Assembly: GCF_900155655.1 (NCBI RefSeq)
Contig: NZ_LT706987.1
Coordinates: 2,461,466 to 2,525,465 of the forward strand
Source of the DNA: Prevotella ihumii
Lineage (GTDB): Bacteria > Bacteroidota > Bacteroidia > Bacteroidales > Bacteroidaceae
Direction: 5' to 3'
Length of the DNA stretch: 64,000 bases
A program made the translations under genes and the position numbers. The notes below the pieces were generated by a model, which saw only the letters and a program-made list of their open reading frames with translations, made no database searches and was not told the DNA's origin. Positions 41,706-50,938 of the stretch are shown here, one piece after another (the first letter of the stretch is position 1; each line of letters opens with the position of its first letter).

Positions 41706-41865
41706 AACCCAAATCGGCCATTAGAATGAGAATGTATTTTGCGATTACTTTGAGATTTATTTTGCATATATCAAAGGAGCATAGCGGGCTATGTGACTGC
41801 AGATATAGGTAAAATAAAGCCAAAATAATCCAAAAGACATCTCATTCTAACGACCGATTTGGGTT
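41706..41865. repeat. Long-arm CCCAAATCGG hairpin element
   Basis: The outer arms AACCCAAATCGGCCATTAG (41706-41724) and CTAACGACCGATTTGGGTT (41847-41865) extend into AATGAG/CTCATT. The interior pairs imperfectly further inward (AATGAGAATGTATTTTGCGA with the complement of CAAAATAATCCAAAAGACAT) to a tip with CATAGC/GCTATG. There is no GTC-GAC array. Confidence 0.75.
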
Positions 41866-41939
41866 AAAAAGTTTAATTTATAATAGTGTTGCGGAATTAA
41901 GGTTTTAATCTGCCGAGTGGCAGCGTTCGGGTCTTAAAT

Positions 41940-43379
41940 TTATTTTACCATGCGCTTGACAACACGTCCATCAGAATACTGAATAATGTGAAGTCCTTTG
42001 TTATGCTTGCTTATCTTTCTACCACATACGTCGAAGTGTACTTTATCTATGTTCGACTCATAGACAGACTGCTTCGCAACTCCAGCGGTTGTGATGTCAA
42101 GGATTTCGTACATTGTACCTAACGCAACTTTTTTTGTGGTAAAAGCTTCTTTAAATTTGTCAATCAAGTTTTTTTCTACATAGACTTTAAGTATTACGTC
42201 CTTAGGTGTAAATACGTACTGGCCGAACTCAGGCATAGCTGAACCAGTAAACTGCACGACAGAAAGTTTCTTGTTGTTTTTGAATGCATAATTTCCTATT
42301 CCACCAATTGCTCCTTTGAAGTCAACAGTTTGCAACTCGACACAGTCGCTGAATGCCGATTCTCCAATAGAAAGATTAGAGGCAAGTGAAGTAAATTGCT
42401 CAAGTCCAGCATGCTCAAAAGCATATTTGCCCACGTTGGTGAGTCCTTCCGGAAGACTGATATTCTTCAGGTTTTTGGCATAAGCAAAGGCATACTCGCC
42501 TATTTCTGCAACACTTCCAGGTATCTCAAACGAAGTTGCACTGCTGCCTGCAGGATACTGTTGTATTGATATTTTATCGGCATCGTAAAGCACGCCATTG
42601 CTAGCACAATAATACTCGTTGTCTTCTGCCACCGTGTACGCCGTAACAGCAGTATTGTAGAAAGCTTTTTCCTCTATTTCTGATAATGATGATGGGAACT
42701 CGGAAAGAGTAGCAAGCGAGGTGCAATTCTCGAAAGCTTGTGCGCCAATTTTCTCCAATTGTGATGGAAAAGTCACCGAAGTAAGTGATTTGCACCCAGC
42801 AAAGGCACCCTTGCTTATTTCCTTGAGCGAGTTGGGAAGTGCGATTGACGCTAATTTGCCACAATCTTTAAAGGCATTCTCCCTTATGGTAGCGACGCTT
42901 TGCGGAATGACGCATTCCGTAAGCGAAGTGCAACCGCTGAAAGCGTGTTGTTCTATACTCTTTGTACTTGCAGGCAATTTTAGTGTTATAAGTGCCTGGC
43001 ATTGGTAGAACATGTAGGCACTCACCTCGTCATCATAGGCAGGTGCGTAGTATTTGGTAGACATACTTCTCTTTACCTGATAATAATTGCCACCGTTGGC
43101 AACAATCTTAGCCCCAGAGAGGTCAAGTATGGAAAGTTTTCCCTCTGTTGGTTTCCCCTCTATGTCCCTGCCAGCCATCTCGCGAAGGCACAAGATATCG
43201 GCACCATTAATACTACCCGATATGGTAAGATTTGTAATGGAAAACTTTTCGGACTGGGTGATTTGTTTTGAAAGTTCACCAGGCTTTTCTACTTTTATTA
43301 CTTTCTGCGCATGAGACACACTAAACACCAGTAACAACGCCAAGGTTGTTATGCTTTTTCTAATTTTTGAGATTTGCAT
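41940..43379 (-). CDS. BspA-like leucine-rich repeat surface protein with T9SS-like C-terminus
   Basis: The 479-residue precursor has a signal peptide (ends SHAQ), about ten LRR_5/BspA-type repeats of 22-24 residues (pattern IPxSVxxIxxxAFxxCxxLxxI; for example IPQSVATIRENAFKDCGKLA) between roughly 115 and 400, and a C-terminal sorting segment VHFDVCGRKISKHNKGLHII then QYSDGRVVKRMVK. BspA-like proteins mediate adhesion to host proteins and other cells. It lies 97 bp after the last lipoprotein gene of the SusC/SusD operon and is probably its final gene. Confidence 0.85.
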   Translation of the reverse strand: MQISKIRKSITTLALLLVFSVSHAQKVIKVEKPGELSKQITQSEKFSITNLTISGSINGADILCLREMAGRDIEGKPTEGKLSILDLSGAKIVANGGNYYQVKRSMSTKYYAPAYDDEVSAYMFYQCQALITLKLPASTKSIEQHAFSGCTSLTECVIPQSVATIRENAFKDCGKLASIALPNSLKEISKGAFAGCKSLTSVTFPSQLEKIGAQAFENCTSLATLSEFPSSLSEIEEKAFYNTAVTAYTVAEDNEYYCASNGVLYDADKISIQQYPAGSSATSFEIPGSVAEIGEYAFAYAKNLKNISLPEGLTNVGKYAFEHAGLEQFTSLASNLSIGESAFSDCVELQTVDFKGAIGGIGNYAFKNNKKLSVVQFTGSAMPEFGQYVFTPKDVILKVYVEKNLIDKFKEAFTTKKVALGTMYEILDITTAGVAKQSVYESNIDKVHFDVCGRKISKHNKGLHIIQYSDGRVVKRMVK

Positions 43380-43476
43380 GTTGTATTGTTATATTTTATT
43401 GATAATTTGAATACGTCTTTCTTTTGCCAAAAGTTATATAGGACAGATGGCAAACATATATTGAAAATTAGATATA

Positions 43477-44388
43477 TTATTTTTTCTCGTAAGGTATTAC
43501 AAATTTAAATCCACGCCCGGCAAGTACTACATGGTTCGCCCTGACTTCCTGGACGTATAATTTGTATTTGCCCTCTTTTAGAGAGCTGAACTCGTCTGGA
43601 TAGCGAAAACCGAGCTCAACATCAATATAGGTGCCTTGTTGGGGATTTATGATAACAGGCGTAATCTTGATGGTTTTCTTGGAGGCTGTTGGGGTGGCCT
43701 CATTAAATATCCATACACCCACACCTTTGCGATGTACCACCAACGTGTTGCGCATCAAAACGCTTAAACTTCTCGATGTGGTGCTATATACTCCCGACTC
43801 ATCAGCCTCGCCTTTGCATCGCACTTCTACTTTAATCGTTTTGGTTTGATGATCCTGCCCTGTGATGTGGAGATAAGCGTCGCCCTCGCAATAGGTATCT
43901 ATTTCTATGATGTTGGTCTTGGCGTTCCACTTAACCTTCTTCAGAACACGCATAGGGTCTTCCACACGCATTTGTGCTATGCCGCCTCCACCATTGACAC
44001 TTACCGATCGGCTCTCATCCCGAGGGTACAACCGTATGACATCCTCGGTAGAGGTAATGTTGGGCACTATAACATTTATATCCAACTTGCGACACTCATC
44101 GCCCGACCAAACAGAGGCATACGTTTCACCCTCCAATATACCTGTAATACGTAATGTATCTTCGTTGATGCTGACGGTAGCCAACTTTGAGTTGTTGATA
44201 TTGCACTTGTATTTACCAGTCCCACCCTTTAAGATTAACATACGGGTCGTGTGCGTAAACACATCAATAGATGATAAGTCGTTATCCCCTATCAATATTT
44301 TAGACGGTTCTAAATCCGACTCATTGTGGCATGCGGTTAACGACATGCCAAGTATTATCACTGATAGCCAACTATATATATGCTTCAT
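43477..44388 (-). CDS. Lipoprotein of unknown function in the SusC/SusD operon
   Basis: The 303-residue lipoprotein has a lipobox SLTAC (Cys20) and a body of beta strands resembling tandem Ig-like domains (KYKCNINNSKLATVSINEDT then LRITGILEGETYASV looks like a bacterial Ig-like repeat). No enzyme motif is visible. It is likely to be surface-exposed. It starts 10 bp after the fibronectin-domain gene. Confidence 0.6.
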   Translation of the reverse strand: MKHIYSWLSVIILGMSLTACHNESDLEPSKILIGDNDLSSIDVFTHTTRMLILKGGTGKYKCNINNSKLATVSINEDTLRITGILEGETYASVWSGDECRKLDINVIVPNITSTEDVIRLYPRDESRSVSVNGGGGIAQMRVEDPMRVLKKVKWNAKTNIIEIDTYCEGDAYLHITGQDHQTKTIKVEVRCKGEADESGVYSTTSRSLSVLMRNTLVVHRKGVGVWIFNEATPTASKKTIKITPVIINPQQGTYIDVELGFRYPDEFSSLKEGKYKLYVQEVRANHVVLAGRGFKFVIPYEKK

Positions 44389-44398
44389 GTTGATTAGC

Positions 44399-45502
44399 TT
44401 ATTTCACATTTAAGTTATATTCCAAGGTCCAAGCCTTGCCATCACTCTCAATGATGTCCACAATCAATATATGTTTACCCGTTTTGTTGAAAACCAATTT
44501 GTATCCGTCGACAGGGACGAAGGGAATGCCGTCAAGCGTATATTTAATTTGAGCGTTGACATCATACAAATCATTGAAAAACAACTCTATGTTTCGTGGA
44601 CAATCACCATAGTTCTTAATTTGATAGATGTAGGGAATGCGATTTTCATCCTCCCTGCCTGTCATCATTAATTCTGTGGTAATGTTTTTTTTAGCCACTT
44701 TCGACTTCTTTCCGTCAGGCATAATCGTCTGCACACCTATTTCGTAGGTAGTGTTAGGCTGCATTTTTTGCAAAATATAGTCGGTTGTGCTTATTGTAGA
44801 TACTTGCCTTCCATTAAGCAAAATATTGTATTTGACGCCACTGCCTTGCACAGGATTCCACGACATAAAAATTTCGCGTTGTTGTGCAGAAATCTTCACA
44901 TCATAAGGCATCGGTACATCCTCGGTAATAGTACTACTTTTTATTTTCTTAAAAACCACATCGTCAATCAATAGATAGTTATTGGCATCGGAATTTTCTT
45001 CTTTCATTTCAAAACAAAATCCCGCGTAATCCACTCCTTGCGGAGCGACAAAATCTATAGTTTTTTGTTTCCATTCAGTAGGGGATGCATCTGTGACCAT
45101 ATCCCTTGAAGCTTTCTTTGCATCCGTTTTAACTTTGCGCTTTTCTTTGCACCATATCACGGTGGAAACACAATTGGCACGCTGTAACGTGCCTTTATAC
45201 CAATAGGTAAGGCGATAAGTTGCTCCGCCCTCAATTTTCATATAATAATAGTTGTTTGATCGGTCAATTATAGATAGCGTATGCGGGATTGCTACTAACT
45301 TGACAGCGTGGCTGCCACCATGTGATTGATTTGATTTTTCAATGCTACCCACTGAAAAATACCAACACACAGGTTTCTCATAGATGCCAGCGGTGCGCCA
45401 TTCTTCAAACCCACCGTTCAATATCAAGTTGGGATGTGTTTGAGCTGTTACGTCTAACGTACAACATAGGAACGCCAACAATAATAGTTTGTATAAATTC
45501 AT
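44399..45502 (-). CDS. Secreted protein with N-terminal carbohydrate-binding-like and fibronectin type III domains
   Basis: The 367-residue precursor starts at MNLYKLLLLAFLCCTLDVTA (signal peptide). It has a jelly-roll-like region beginning LILNGGFEEWRTAGIYEKP (about 25-180), then a fibronectin type III domain (MPYDVKISAQQREIFMSWNP ... YEIGVQTIMPDGKKSKV, about 205-290) and a C-terminal beta domain. The open frame extends 45 bp upstream, but the signal peptide fixes the start. A binding or scaffold role is inferred; no catalytic motif is seen. Confidence 0.65.
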   Translation of the reverse strand: MNLYKLLLLAFLCCTLDVTAQTHPNLILNGGFEEWRTAGIYEKPVCWYFSVGSIEKSNQSHGGSHAVKLVAIPHTLSIIDRSNNYYYMKIEGGATYRLTYWYKGTLQRANCVSTVIWCKEKRKVKTDAKKASRDMVTDASPTEWKQKTIDFVAPQGVDYAGFCFEMKEENSDANNYLLIDDVVFKKIKSSTITEDVPMPYDVKISAQQREIFMSWNPVQGSGVKYNILLNGRQVSTISTTDYILQKMQPNTTYEIGVQTIMPDGKKSKVAKKNITTELMMTGREDENRIPYIYQIKNYGDCPRNIELFFNDLYDVNAQIKYTLDGIPFVPVDGYKLVFNKTGKHILIVDIIESDGKAWTLEYNLNVK

Positions 45503-45543
45503 CGTTTTATTTTTTCTTATAAGAGTTATCGCATATATGCTTA

Positions 45544-46719
45544 TCATTTTATGCGCTGCTTGATTTGTGCTACAGTATAGGCAATGGATCCAGGGGTAGT
45601 GGAATCGCCTTCCAGACGCTGCTTATCCCACAACCCAGAGTTTTGAGTAAGTGCATCTAAAAGCGTTTGTACCTCATCAAAGGTATATAATGGTTTCCCT
45701 TCTGTATTCACGGCAAACTGCAACGAGAACACGGCACCATAGGCACGTGACAGGAATACCAAGGCATTGCTGATGTCCTCGTGTAAATTGGCATTTGTCA
45801 CTTCGCCTGACAACAACTGAATGGCATGCACGGCGACCACCTTAGACAGTTCTTGCCTAATGGTATGAAGACATGTTCTCATCTCGTCAAACCTATACTC
45901 AGTCATGGCCAATCGTCCTGCCGCAAAGGCGTTGTAAAGTTTTATACGACTTCCCTTTAGCGCACTGCGCTCATTTTTTTGCACAATGGGCAACCAGTAT
46001 TGGTAATAACCATAGGCCAAGTCCCAATGATGTTCCAATTCTGTGTAATTATGTCCGTTTACCAGATTTGAAGCTGCCTGATCTTTCAAAAGCTGTTGGT
46101 CGTTGTATAACTCAGGGTTAAGGTGTACGTTCAGGATTTTATCCAAATAAATGCTTCCCCTAACCATCTCATAGTACACTTCCGCCACGGCTACACCTTT
46201 GGCATTGACAAACGCTAAGTTTTCATCGCCAATATTATAGCCTAAATATCCTCCTTTGCCCATTTGTGCCTTGGTGTTGCGAATATCGGCAGGACGAGGG
46301 TAGCCATAACCACTCAATGCTCTCGACTCATCGAATAATTGTTGAAAGACTGCAAGGATGCGATCCCTGTCAACACGGTGAACCATAGATGTAGCTATCT
46401 CATCAAATGGTGCTTTACCATACACTCCTTGCTTGAAATATTCGTTCATCCGATCCTGCTGTACGACACTTGATATACGAGCTTCTTTCATGAACGAGTG
46501 ATATACAATATCAGCAGGCTCTTTTAACAGCTCACACTCTAATGTATTAACACTACTTTCATCATTCCTGACAAACTTATATTCCGGGTCGGGCCATGTA
46601 GGCATAATGTACGACGACTCAATGGTTTCGTCTGGCCATGTTGTGCATGATGTTATGGAGGTACACAGTGCCAACCACAGCATAAACATACAAAAAGGTC
46701 TGTTACGTTTATTCTTCAT
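45544..46719 (-). CDS. DUF4856-like lipoprotein
   Basis: The 391-residue lipoprotein starts at MKNKRNRPFCMFMLWLALCT with a lipobox SITSC. The helical body has the pattern of DUF4856: PEYKFVRNDESSVN, NYTELEHHWDLAYGYYQYWL, AFAAGRLAMTEYRFDEM and AVHAIQLLSGEV ... NALVFLSRAYGAVFSLQF. The function of DUF4856 is not known; I associate such proteins with outer-membrane uptake loci, from memory. The start at 46719 was chosen over 46761 because the latter lies inside the upstream gene and the signal peptide begins here. Confidence 0.65.
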   Translation of the reverse strand: MKNKRNRPFCMFMLWLALCTSITSCTTWPDETIESSYIMPTWPDPEYKFVRNDESSVNTLECELLKEPADIVYHSFMKEARISSVVQQDRMNEYFKQGVYGKAPFDEIATSMVHRVDRDRILAVFQQLFDESRALSGYGYPRPADIRNTKAQMGKGGYLGYNIGDENLAFVNAKGVAVAEVYYEMVRGSIYLDKILNVHLNPELYNDQQLLKDQAASNLVNGHNYTELEHHWDLAYGYYQYWLPIVQKNERSALKGSRIKLYNAFAAGRLAMTEYRFDEMRTCLHTIRQELSKVVAVHAIQLLSGEVTNANLHEDISNALVFLSRAYGAVFSLQFAVNTEGKPLYTFDEVQTLLDALTQNSGLWDKQRLEGDSTTPGSIAYTVAQIKQRIK

Positions 46720-46738
46720 AATTTTAATCCCTTTATCT

Positions 46739-47371
46739 TTATGGCAATATGATATATCCACAAAATGGATTTTTAATTAAATTGATACCCTCTTCATTTT
46801 GAAATTGCTCTACATGTAAAGGGCGCACAATGGTAAGTCCATCATTGGATACTGCCGAAATGGTGGCGCGCACAGATGAGTTACTTGGACCTCCGCCCTT
46901 TACTTGCAAAAACATAGGGAAGCCAGACATAGCTTGAAAAGTAATTTTTTGCTCCTCTCCGTTTTTAAGCAATTTTACATCGCTATCATCAAGACCATAA
47001 CCTTTCGTGGAAATGGTTTTCAGGGCCTTGTCAGCATCAATGTATCTGATAGTATAAGTTGAGGAAAGTTCACCATCAGGCACCAAGCTGCCTTGCAATT
47101 CCTTTTCAAAAAAAGAACAAATCAGGGTTACCGTATAAGTACGCTTCTCACCGTTAATCTCAACTCCTGGATAGACGTAGCTATGCTCATTCATATCGAT
47201 GCTTGCCAATTGCAAGGCTTGATCATCGTACGATATCTTTGGTTTTTCTATTCCCTTAAATGGAAATAATTTGTCGTAGTCTTCATCAGCATCGTCGTTC
47301 ACGGCAGGCGAACATGCGGAGAATAATATTATGGTAAAGGCAGAGAGTGTTATATATAATTTCTTTTTCAT
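46739..47371 (-). CDS. Lipoprotein of unknown function
   Basis: The 210-residue lipoprotein has a lipobox LFSAC (Cys20), an acidic linker (NDDADEDYDKLF) and a beta-sandwich-like body ending FCGYIILP. No known domain could be assigned with confidence. It lies 26 bp after the DUF4302-like gene and 19 bp before the DUF4856-like gene, so it is an accessory part of the same surface system. Confidence 0.6.
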   Translation of the reverse strand: MKKKLYITLSAFTIILFSACSPAVNDDADEDYDKLFPFKGIEKPKISYDDQALQLASIDMNEHSYVYPGVEINGEKRTYTVTLICSFFEKELQGSLVPDGELSSTYTIRYIDADKALKTISTKGYGLDDSDVKLLKNGEEQKITFQAMSGFPMFLQVKGGGPSNSSVRATISAVSNDGLTIVRPLHVEQFQNEEGINLIKNPFCGYIILP

Positions 47372-47397
47372 ACCGTTCGTTGTTATCTGTTTATATT

Positions 47398-48423
47398 TTA
47401 TTCATTGGTAGGAACGTCTTGAATAACCGCTTTCAAACCAGTTATTTTTCCTTCCGGATGCAAATGCTTACTTACTAACCTAATGCTTCTCCATTCGGGA
47501 TGATACACTTCTACCAATTCAGCTTCGAAATGGTTGCCAACACGTTGAAAGTCGGCAAACACCTGTTTGTTGTTCAATCGCAGACCTGCTCTAAAAGTAA
47601 TACCTTTAGGCGTGCCACAATATCCAGAACCCAACACGGAAAATTCTTTAGGTGGATAGTCTGGGATAGGGTTAGGTTTCGTTACCTCCATAAACAGATA
47701 ATATCTCTGTTTTTCGGTTGTGGCCACGCGTCCACCGTTTCTGCCAAGATAGTAATCGCTCTGAAAGTAAACACGGCCGCCTCTGTGTATATATAACTGT
47801 GGATTTTTCATTTGCTCAAATACTCGTCTGTTATCGTATGCTTGTTTTACTGCATCGGCAAACTCATGCACATCATGCAAGGGTTTCATCAAAATATATT
47901 CGCATGCTGGCTTAAGGTACGAGGCGGTTTTGAATACCAGTAATCCGTCTTCATCACGTCCTTGGTATAACCAGTCGCATGCGCCTCCATAACTATCATT
48001 GACTAGCTTGTGTAGATAGTTTGTGGTAAGAAAAGTAAGTTGGGTGCAACTATTTGCCCCTATTTTGTATTCGCTCATTATGGAAGTAGCAACACTTTTG
48101 GGGTCAAAGTCGGCACGCATCTCTACTTTCCCATGTTGTAAAAAACGCATGGTAAAACAAACACCTCCATAACCATATCTGTCAGTTCCGTATTGGTATT
48201 CGGCTTTTATTTTATCACTGATGTTAGAAAACAGCAAAGAGTCTGTTTTAGGGAAATACATAACCAACCATCCTGCTTTGTTGTTAACCAGCTCAGTGTT
48301 CAACGCCTCAATGGCTTGCCTCTTGCGCTGGGTAGGTGTATTCACAAAATCTCTTTCTTCATCATGGCAGCTGTAGAAAATGCAACCAAGTAGAGTGAGG
48401 AGTATGTATGAAAGATACTTCAT
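47398..48423 (-). CDS. DUF4302-like lipoprotein
   Basis: The 341-residue lipoprotein has a lipobox YSC (Cys19). The start of the mature part (RKRQAIEALNTELVNNKAGW, then LVMYFPKT) and the later YGGVCFTMRFLQHGKVEM fit DUF4302, a Bacteroidota family encoded next to SusC/SusD pairs. Function is unknown; binding of a surface ligand is plausible. The gene is separated by 1 bp from the upstream metallohydrolase-like gene, indicating tight coupling. Confidence 0.72.
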   Translation of the reverse strand: MKYLSYILLTLLGCIFYSCHDEERDFVNTPTQRKRQAIEALNTELVNNKAGWLVMYFPKTDSLLFSNISDKIKAEYQYGTDRYGYGGVCFTMRFLQHGKVEMRADFDPKSVATSIMSEYKIGANSCTQLTFLTTNYLHKLVNDSYGGACDWLYQGRDEDGLLVFKTASYLKPACEYILMKPLHDVHEFADAVKQAYDNRRVFEQMKNPQLYIHRGGRVYFQSDYYLGRNGGRVATTEKQRYYLFMEVTKPNPIPDYPPKEFSVLGSGYCGTPKGITFRAGLRLNNKQVFADFQRVGNHFEAELVEVYHPEWRSIRLVSKHLHPEGKITGLKAVIQDVPTNE

Positions 48424-48424
48424 C

Positions 48425-49378
48425 TTATTTTGTATTTAGATATTTATTCAAGGTCCTGACACTCTTAAGTTGCAATGTGAGCAATTTCACGTGCCAGTTA
48501 TTCCAAGCATACTGTTCGACAAACATTTTTTTTGCCATAAAATCATGATAGGCACGTTCGGCCTCTTGTTCATAGCGTTTATTCACTTCGGGGTCAGAGT
48601 CTTCGTCTGGTGTATGTGCTTCATCTTCTGCTTGTTTAAGTTTTGCTGGTGTAGATGTCAAGGTAACGCTTAACATCTCTGCCATGTCGTCCTCGGGATT
48701 AAGCATAGAGAGATAGGTGTAAAATCCACGTTTGTTGGCATATCCCACTAACCCAATATCGTTGTTCGCACCATTTATCTCGGAGAGGAGTTGAGTGTCG
48801 GTGATGTATTTTCCTTCACTGATGGCAGCAAATTTAGCTCTATCGTATGGCATCTGCTCTAACACTCGTTTCATCATCTGATGATATACGCTGCGAACAA
48901 GTCTGTGAACTTTCTGCTTGTCGTTTGCATCAAAATCATTAACATGATATATACTCATCTCTACTGGCTGTGACGCAATGTTGTACATGCGCTCAACACC
49001 ATTCTCATCTGGGTTTCCGCCCCCATATAATGTAATGCGTACTGGCAAACAGTAGTTAAGCAGGTTGCCTTTGCCCTCTATTTGAATATCCCTAAAGGTA
49101 TCAAAGCATAAAGAGCTAATAGCGTTAAGAACTTGTTTTATGTTTGTAGTGTCAGGAGGATACACATAGACTCCTTTCTGACTGTTATTTTTTTGCCACT
49201 GATATACCACCTCTGGACCATACACCTTGGTAAAATGCTGTTCTATCCATTGTGCCGTTTGTGTTTGAGGGGCATTGCTGTCCACAACACTGTCATCTGA
49301 TAGTGTGTCATGTTGGCAAGACGTTGCCAGTAATGCCCATAGGCCTATATATGCTAAGAAATATTTCTGTATATTCAT
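48425..49378 (-). CDS. Metallohydrolase-family lipoprotein with a degenerate HExxH site
   Basis: The 317-residue lipoprotein (lipobox ATSC, Cys21) resembles the substrate import-associated zinc metallohydrolase lipoproteins that accompany SusC/SusD pairs. The family third-ligand region is kept as NPEDDMAEML (Glu234). Where HExxH is expected the sequence is YHQMMKRV (His166-Gln167-Met-Met-Lys170), so the catalytic Glu and second His are both missing. It is probably a non-enzymatic, binding-only derivative. It starts 29 bp after SusD and is followed 1 bp later by the DUF4302-like gene. Confidence 0.65.
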   Translation of the reverse strand: MNIQKYFLAYIGLWALLATSCQHDTLSDDSVVDSNAPQTQTAQWIEQHFTKVYGPEVVYQWQKNNSQKGVYVYPPDTTNIKQVLNAISSLCFDTFRDIQIEGKGNLLNYCLPVRITLYGGGNPDENGVERMYNIASQPVEMSIYHVNDFDANDKQKVHRLVRSVYHQMMKRVLEQMPYDRAKFAAISEGKYITDTQLLSEINGANNDIGLVGYANKRGFYTYLSMLNPEDDMAEMLSVTLTSTPAKLKQAEDEAHTPDEDSDPEVNKRYEQEAERAYHDFMAKKMFVEQYAWNNWHVKLLTLQLKSVRTLNKYLNTK

Positions 49379-49407
49379 TTTGTTGCGTTATAAATTATCT
49401 ACCATAT

Positions 49408-50937
49408 TTATCTAATGGGTTCTTTACGTTCACGGGGATTAGGAGCCAGTCCTCTGTTTTGTGCTTCTATGGGAATTTGCAATACTTTTCGTGGGTCGTC
49501 TTTCTCTAAGGGGAAATAATATTTAGATTTTGTGTTACGCTTCACACTCAAATGAAACCTTCTAATGTCTAACCAGCGTAGCCCCTCAGCAAAAAACTCT
49601 TTTTGCCTGAAATCGGCAAATAACTTTACCAATGCAAGCTGCTTTAATGTCATGCCATAGAAAGGGGTGTACACATCATAATTATTTTCACTTGTACGCA
49701 TATAAATATCCCTTTCAACAGTAGGCATAAAGCCAAACTTACCCTGCATATATTGCAAGTAATCATTAATAGCTCTATCATACTGTTTTAGCATAACATA
49801 GGCTTCCATCCTATTAAGCAAAGCTTCATCTGCAGTAAACAATACATTGCTCACGTAAATTCCCCGAGGTCTTAATCCAATGCTTTCAGTGGTAGACAGC
49901 TCATCAAACTTGGCGATATACTTACCATTTACTATAGGTGATGGTGAATAAACAAAAGGATATGTACCGTCAAAGGTCATTTTAGAGAAATCGCCTCCCC
50001 CTTCGATACCTCTTTTGTTGAATATTTCGTCAACAGTTTGCTTGGTTGATCCGTAACGATCCGTAGGCATTTGTCTTGCCCACCGAGACTCGGTGGTACA
50101 AATCAATAAGTTGGCGGGCTCGTCGGGAGATGTGTAGCGTGTAGACAAACGCTGACGGTTAAACTCAAATTGCTGTGAATATCCCACCCAATGCCTTAAT
50201 ATGGTTTTGGGGTCAGCGCCTAACACATAATTAGCATATTCCACTACTTTTTCCCATTCACCTTTCATCAGATAAAAACGAGAGGCGAACGTGTAAGCCG
50301 CTTTTTTGTTGAAGTGGTATTTAGGTTGCTTATAATATCTGTCGGCGACTAAGGTGACACCACGCTTCAAGTCGCTTTCAATGCTATCATATACTTCGTT
50401 GACAGTCCCTCTGCTATAATTTGTCAGCGCATGTTTCTCGGGTTTGTTAACATAAGGTATACCAGGAGATTGCTCTGCATTGCCATAAGGCTCTGCCCAG
50501 ATATTGACCAACATGAAGTGAAGGTAAGCCCTTAGCAAAAAAGCTTCGCCATATAGAGCCTTGACACGTTCAGTCTTAGGATATTTCTTGAGCAGCTCCA
50601 AGGCCTTGTTGGCCTGTGCAATACCTTTGTAACAACTATTCCAATAATTTAAGGGTGTGTCAATGTCTTCTTGGGTATCATCCTCCCAATAAAACATTTC
50701 TTCGTTCAGTTGTGTATGTGTGCCATTTGCTCTGATGTCTACATTATCAGTACGAGGCTCTAAAAAAGGAATGTAGCTTGCCTCTGGATAAGCTCCTGCA
50801 AGTAATTGGGCAATTCCTTCTTCGTTGTCTATGTTTACATCAATGTCCGAATCGGGAATTTTGTCCAAAAAATCGTTACAGCCACATAGAGCTAAAGTGG
50901 CAAAGACCAAGACATATTTATATAGATAGTATTTCAT
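49408..50937 (-). CDS. SusD/RagB-family nutrient-binding lipoprotein
   Basis: The 509-residue lipoprotein starts MKYYLYKYVLVFATLALCGC with a lipobox ALCGC, then NDFLDKIPDSDIDVNIDNEE, a typical SusD N-terminus. The SusD_RagB helical domain (TPR-like) is seen in NSCYKGIAQANKALELLKKY and GEAFLLRAYLHFMLVNIWAE, and the C-terminal signature is DFRQKEFFAEGLRWLDIRRF. SusD caps the SusC channel and binds the substrate at the cell surface. The pair is coupled: the SusC stop is 1 bp before this start. Confidence 0.93.
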   Translation of the reverse strand: MKYYLYKYVLVFATLALCGCNDFLDKIPDSDIDVNIDNEEGIAQLLAGAYPEASYIPFLEPRTDNVDIRANGTHTQLNEEMFYWEDDTQEDIDTPLNYWNSCYKGIAQANKALELLKKYPKTERVKALYGEAFLLRAYLHFMLVNIWAEPYGNAEQSPGIPYVNKPEKHALTNYSRGTVNEVYDSIESDLKRGVTLVADRYYKQPKYHFNKKAAYTFASRFYLMKGEWEKVVEYANYVLGADPKTILRHWVGYSQQFEFNRQRLSTRYTSPDEPANLLICTTESRWARQMPTDRYGSTKQTVDEIFNKRGIEGGGDFSKMTFDGTYPFVYSPSPIVNGKYIAKFDELSTTESIGLRPRGIYVSNVLFTADEALLNRMEAYVMLKQYDRAINDYLQYMQGKFGFMPTVERDIYMRTSENNYDVYTPFYGMTLKQLALVKLFADFRQKEFFAEGLRWLDIRRFHLSVKRNTKSKYYFPLEKDDPRKVLQIPIEAQNRGLAPNPRERKEPIR

Positions 50938-50938
50938 T

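Noticed and set aside
41641-41812. Frame after the IS66 right end (VEEFSIGICGSVDKEIEYAI)
   Set aside because: It has no clear start outside the IS and runs into the palindrome at 41706. It may be part of an interrupted gene but was not supported.
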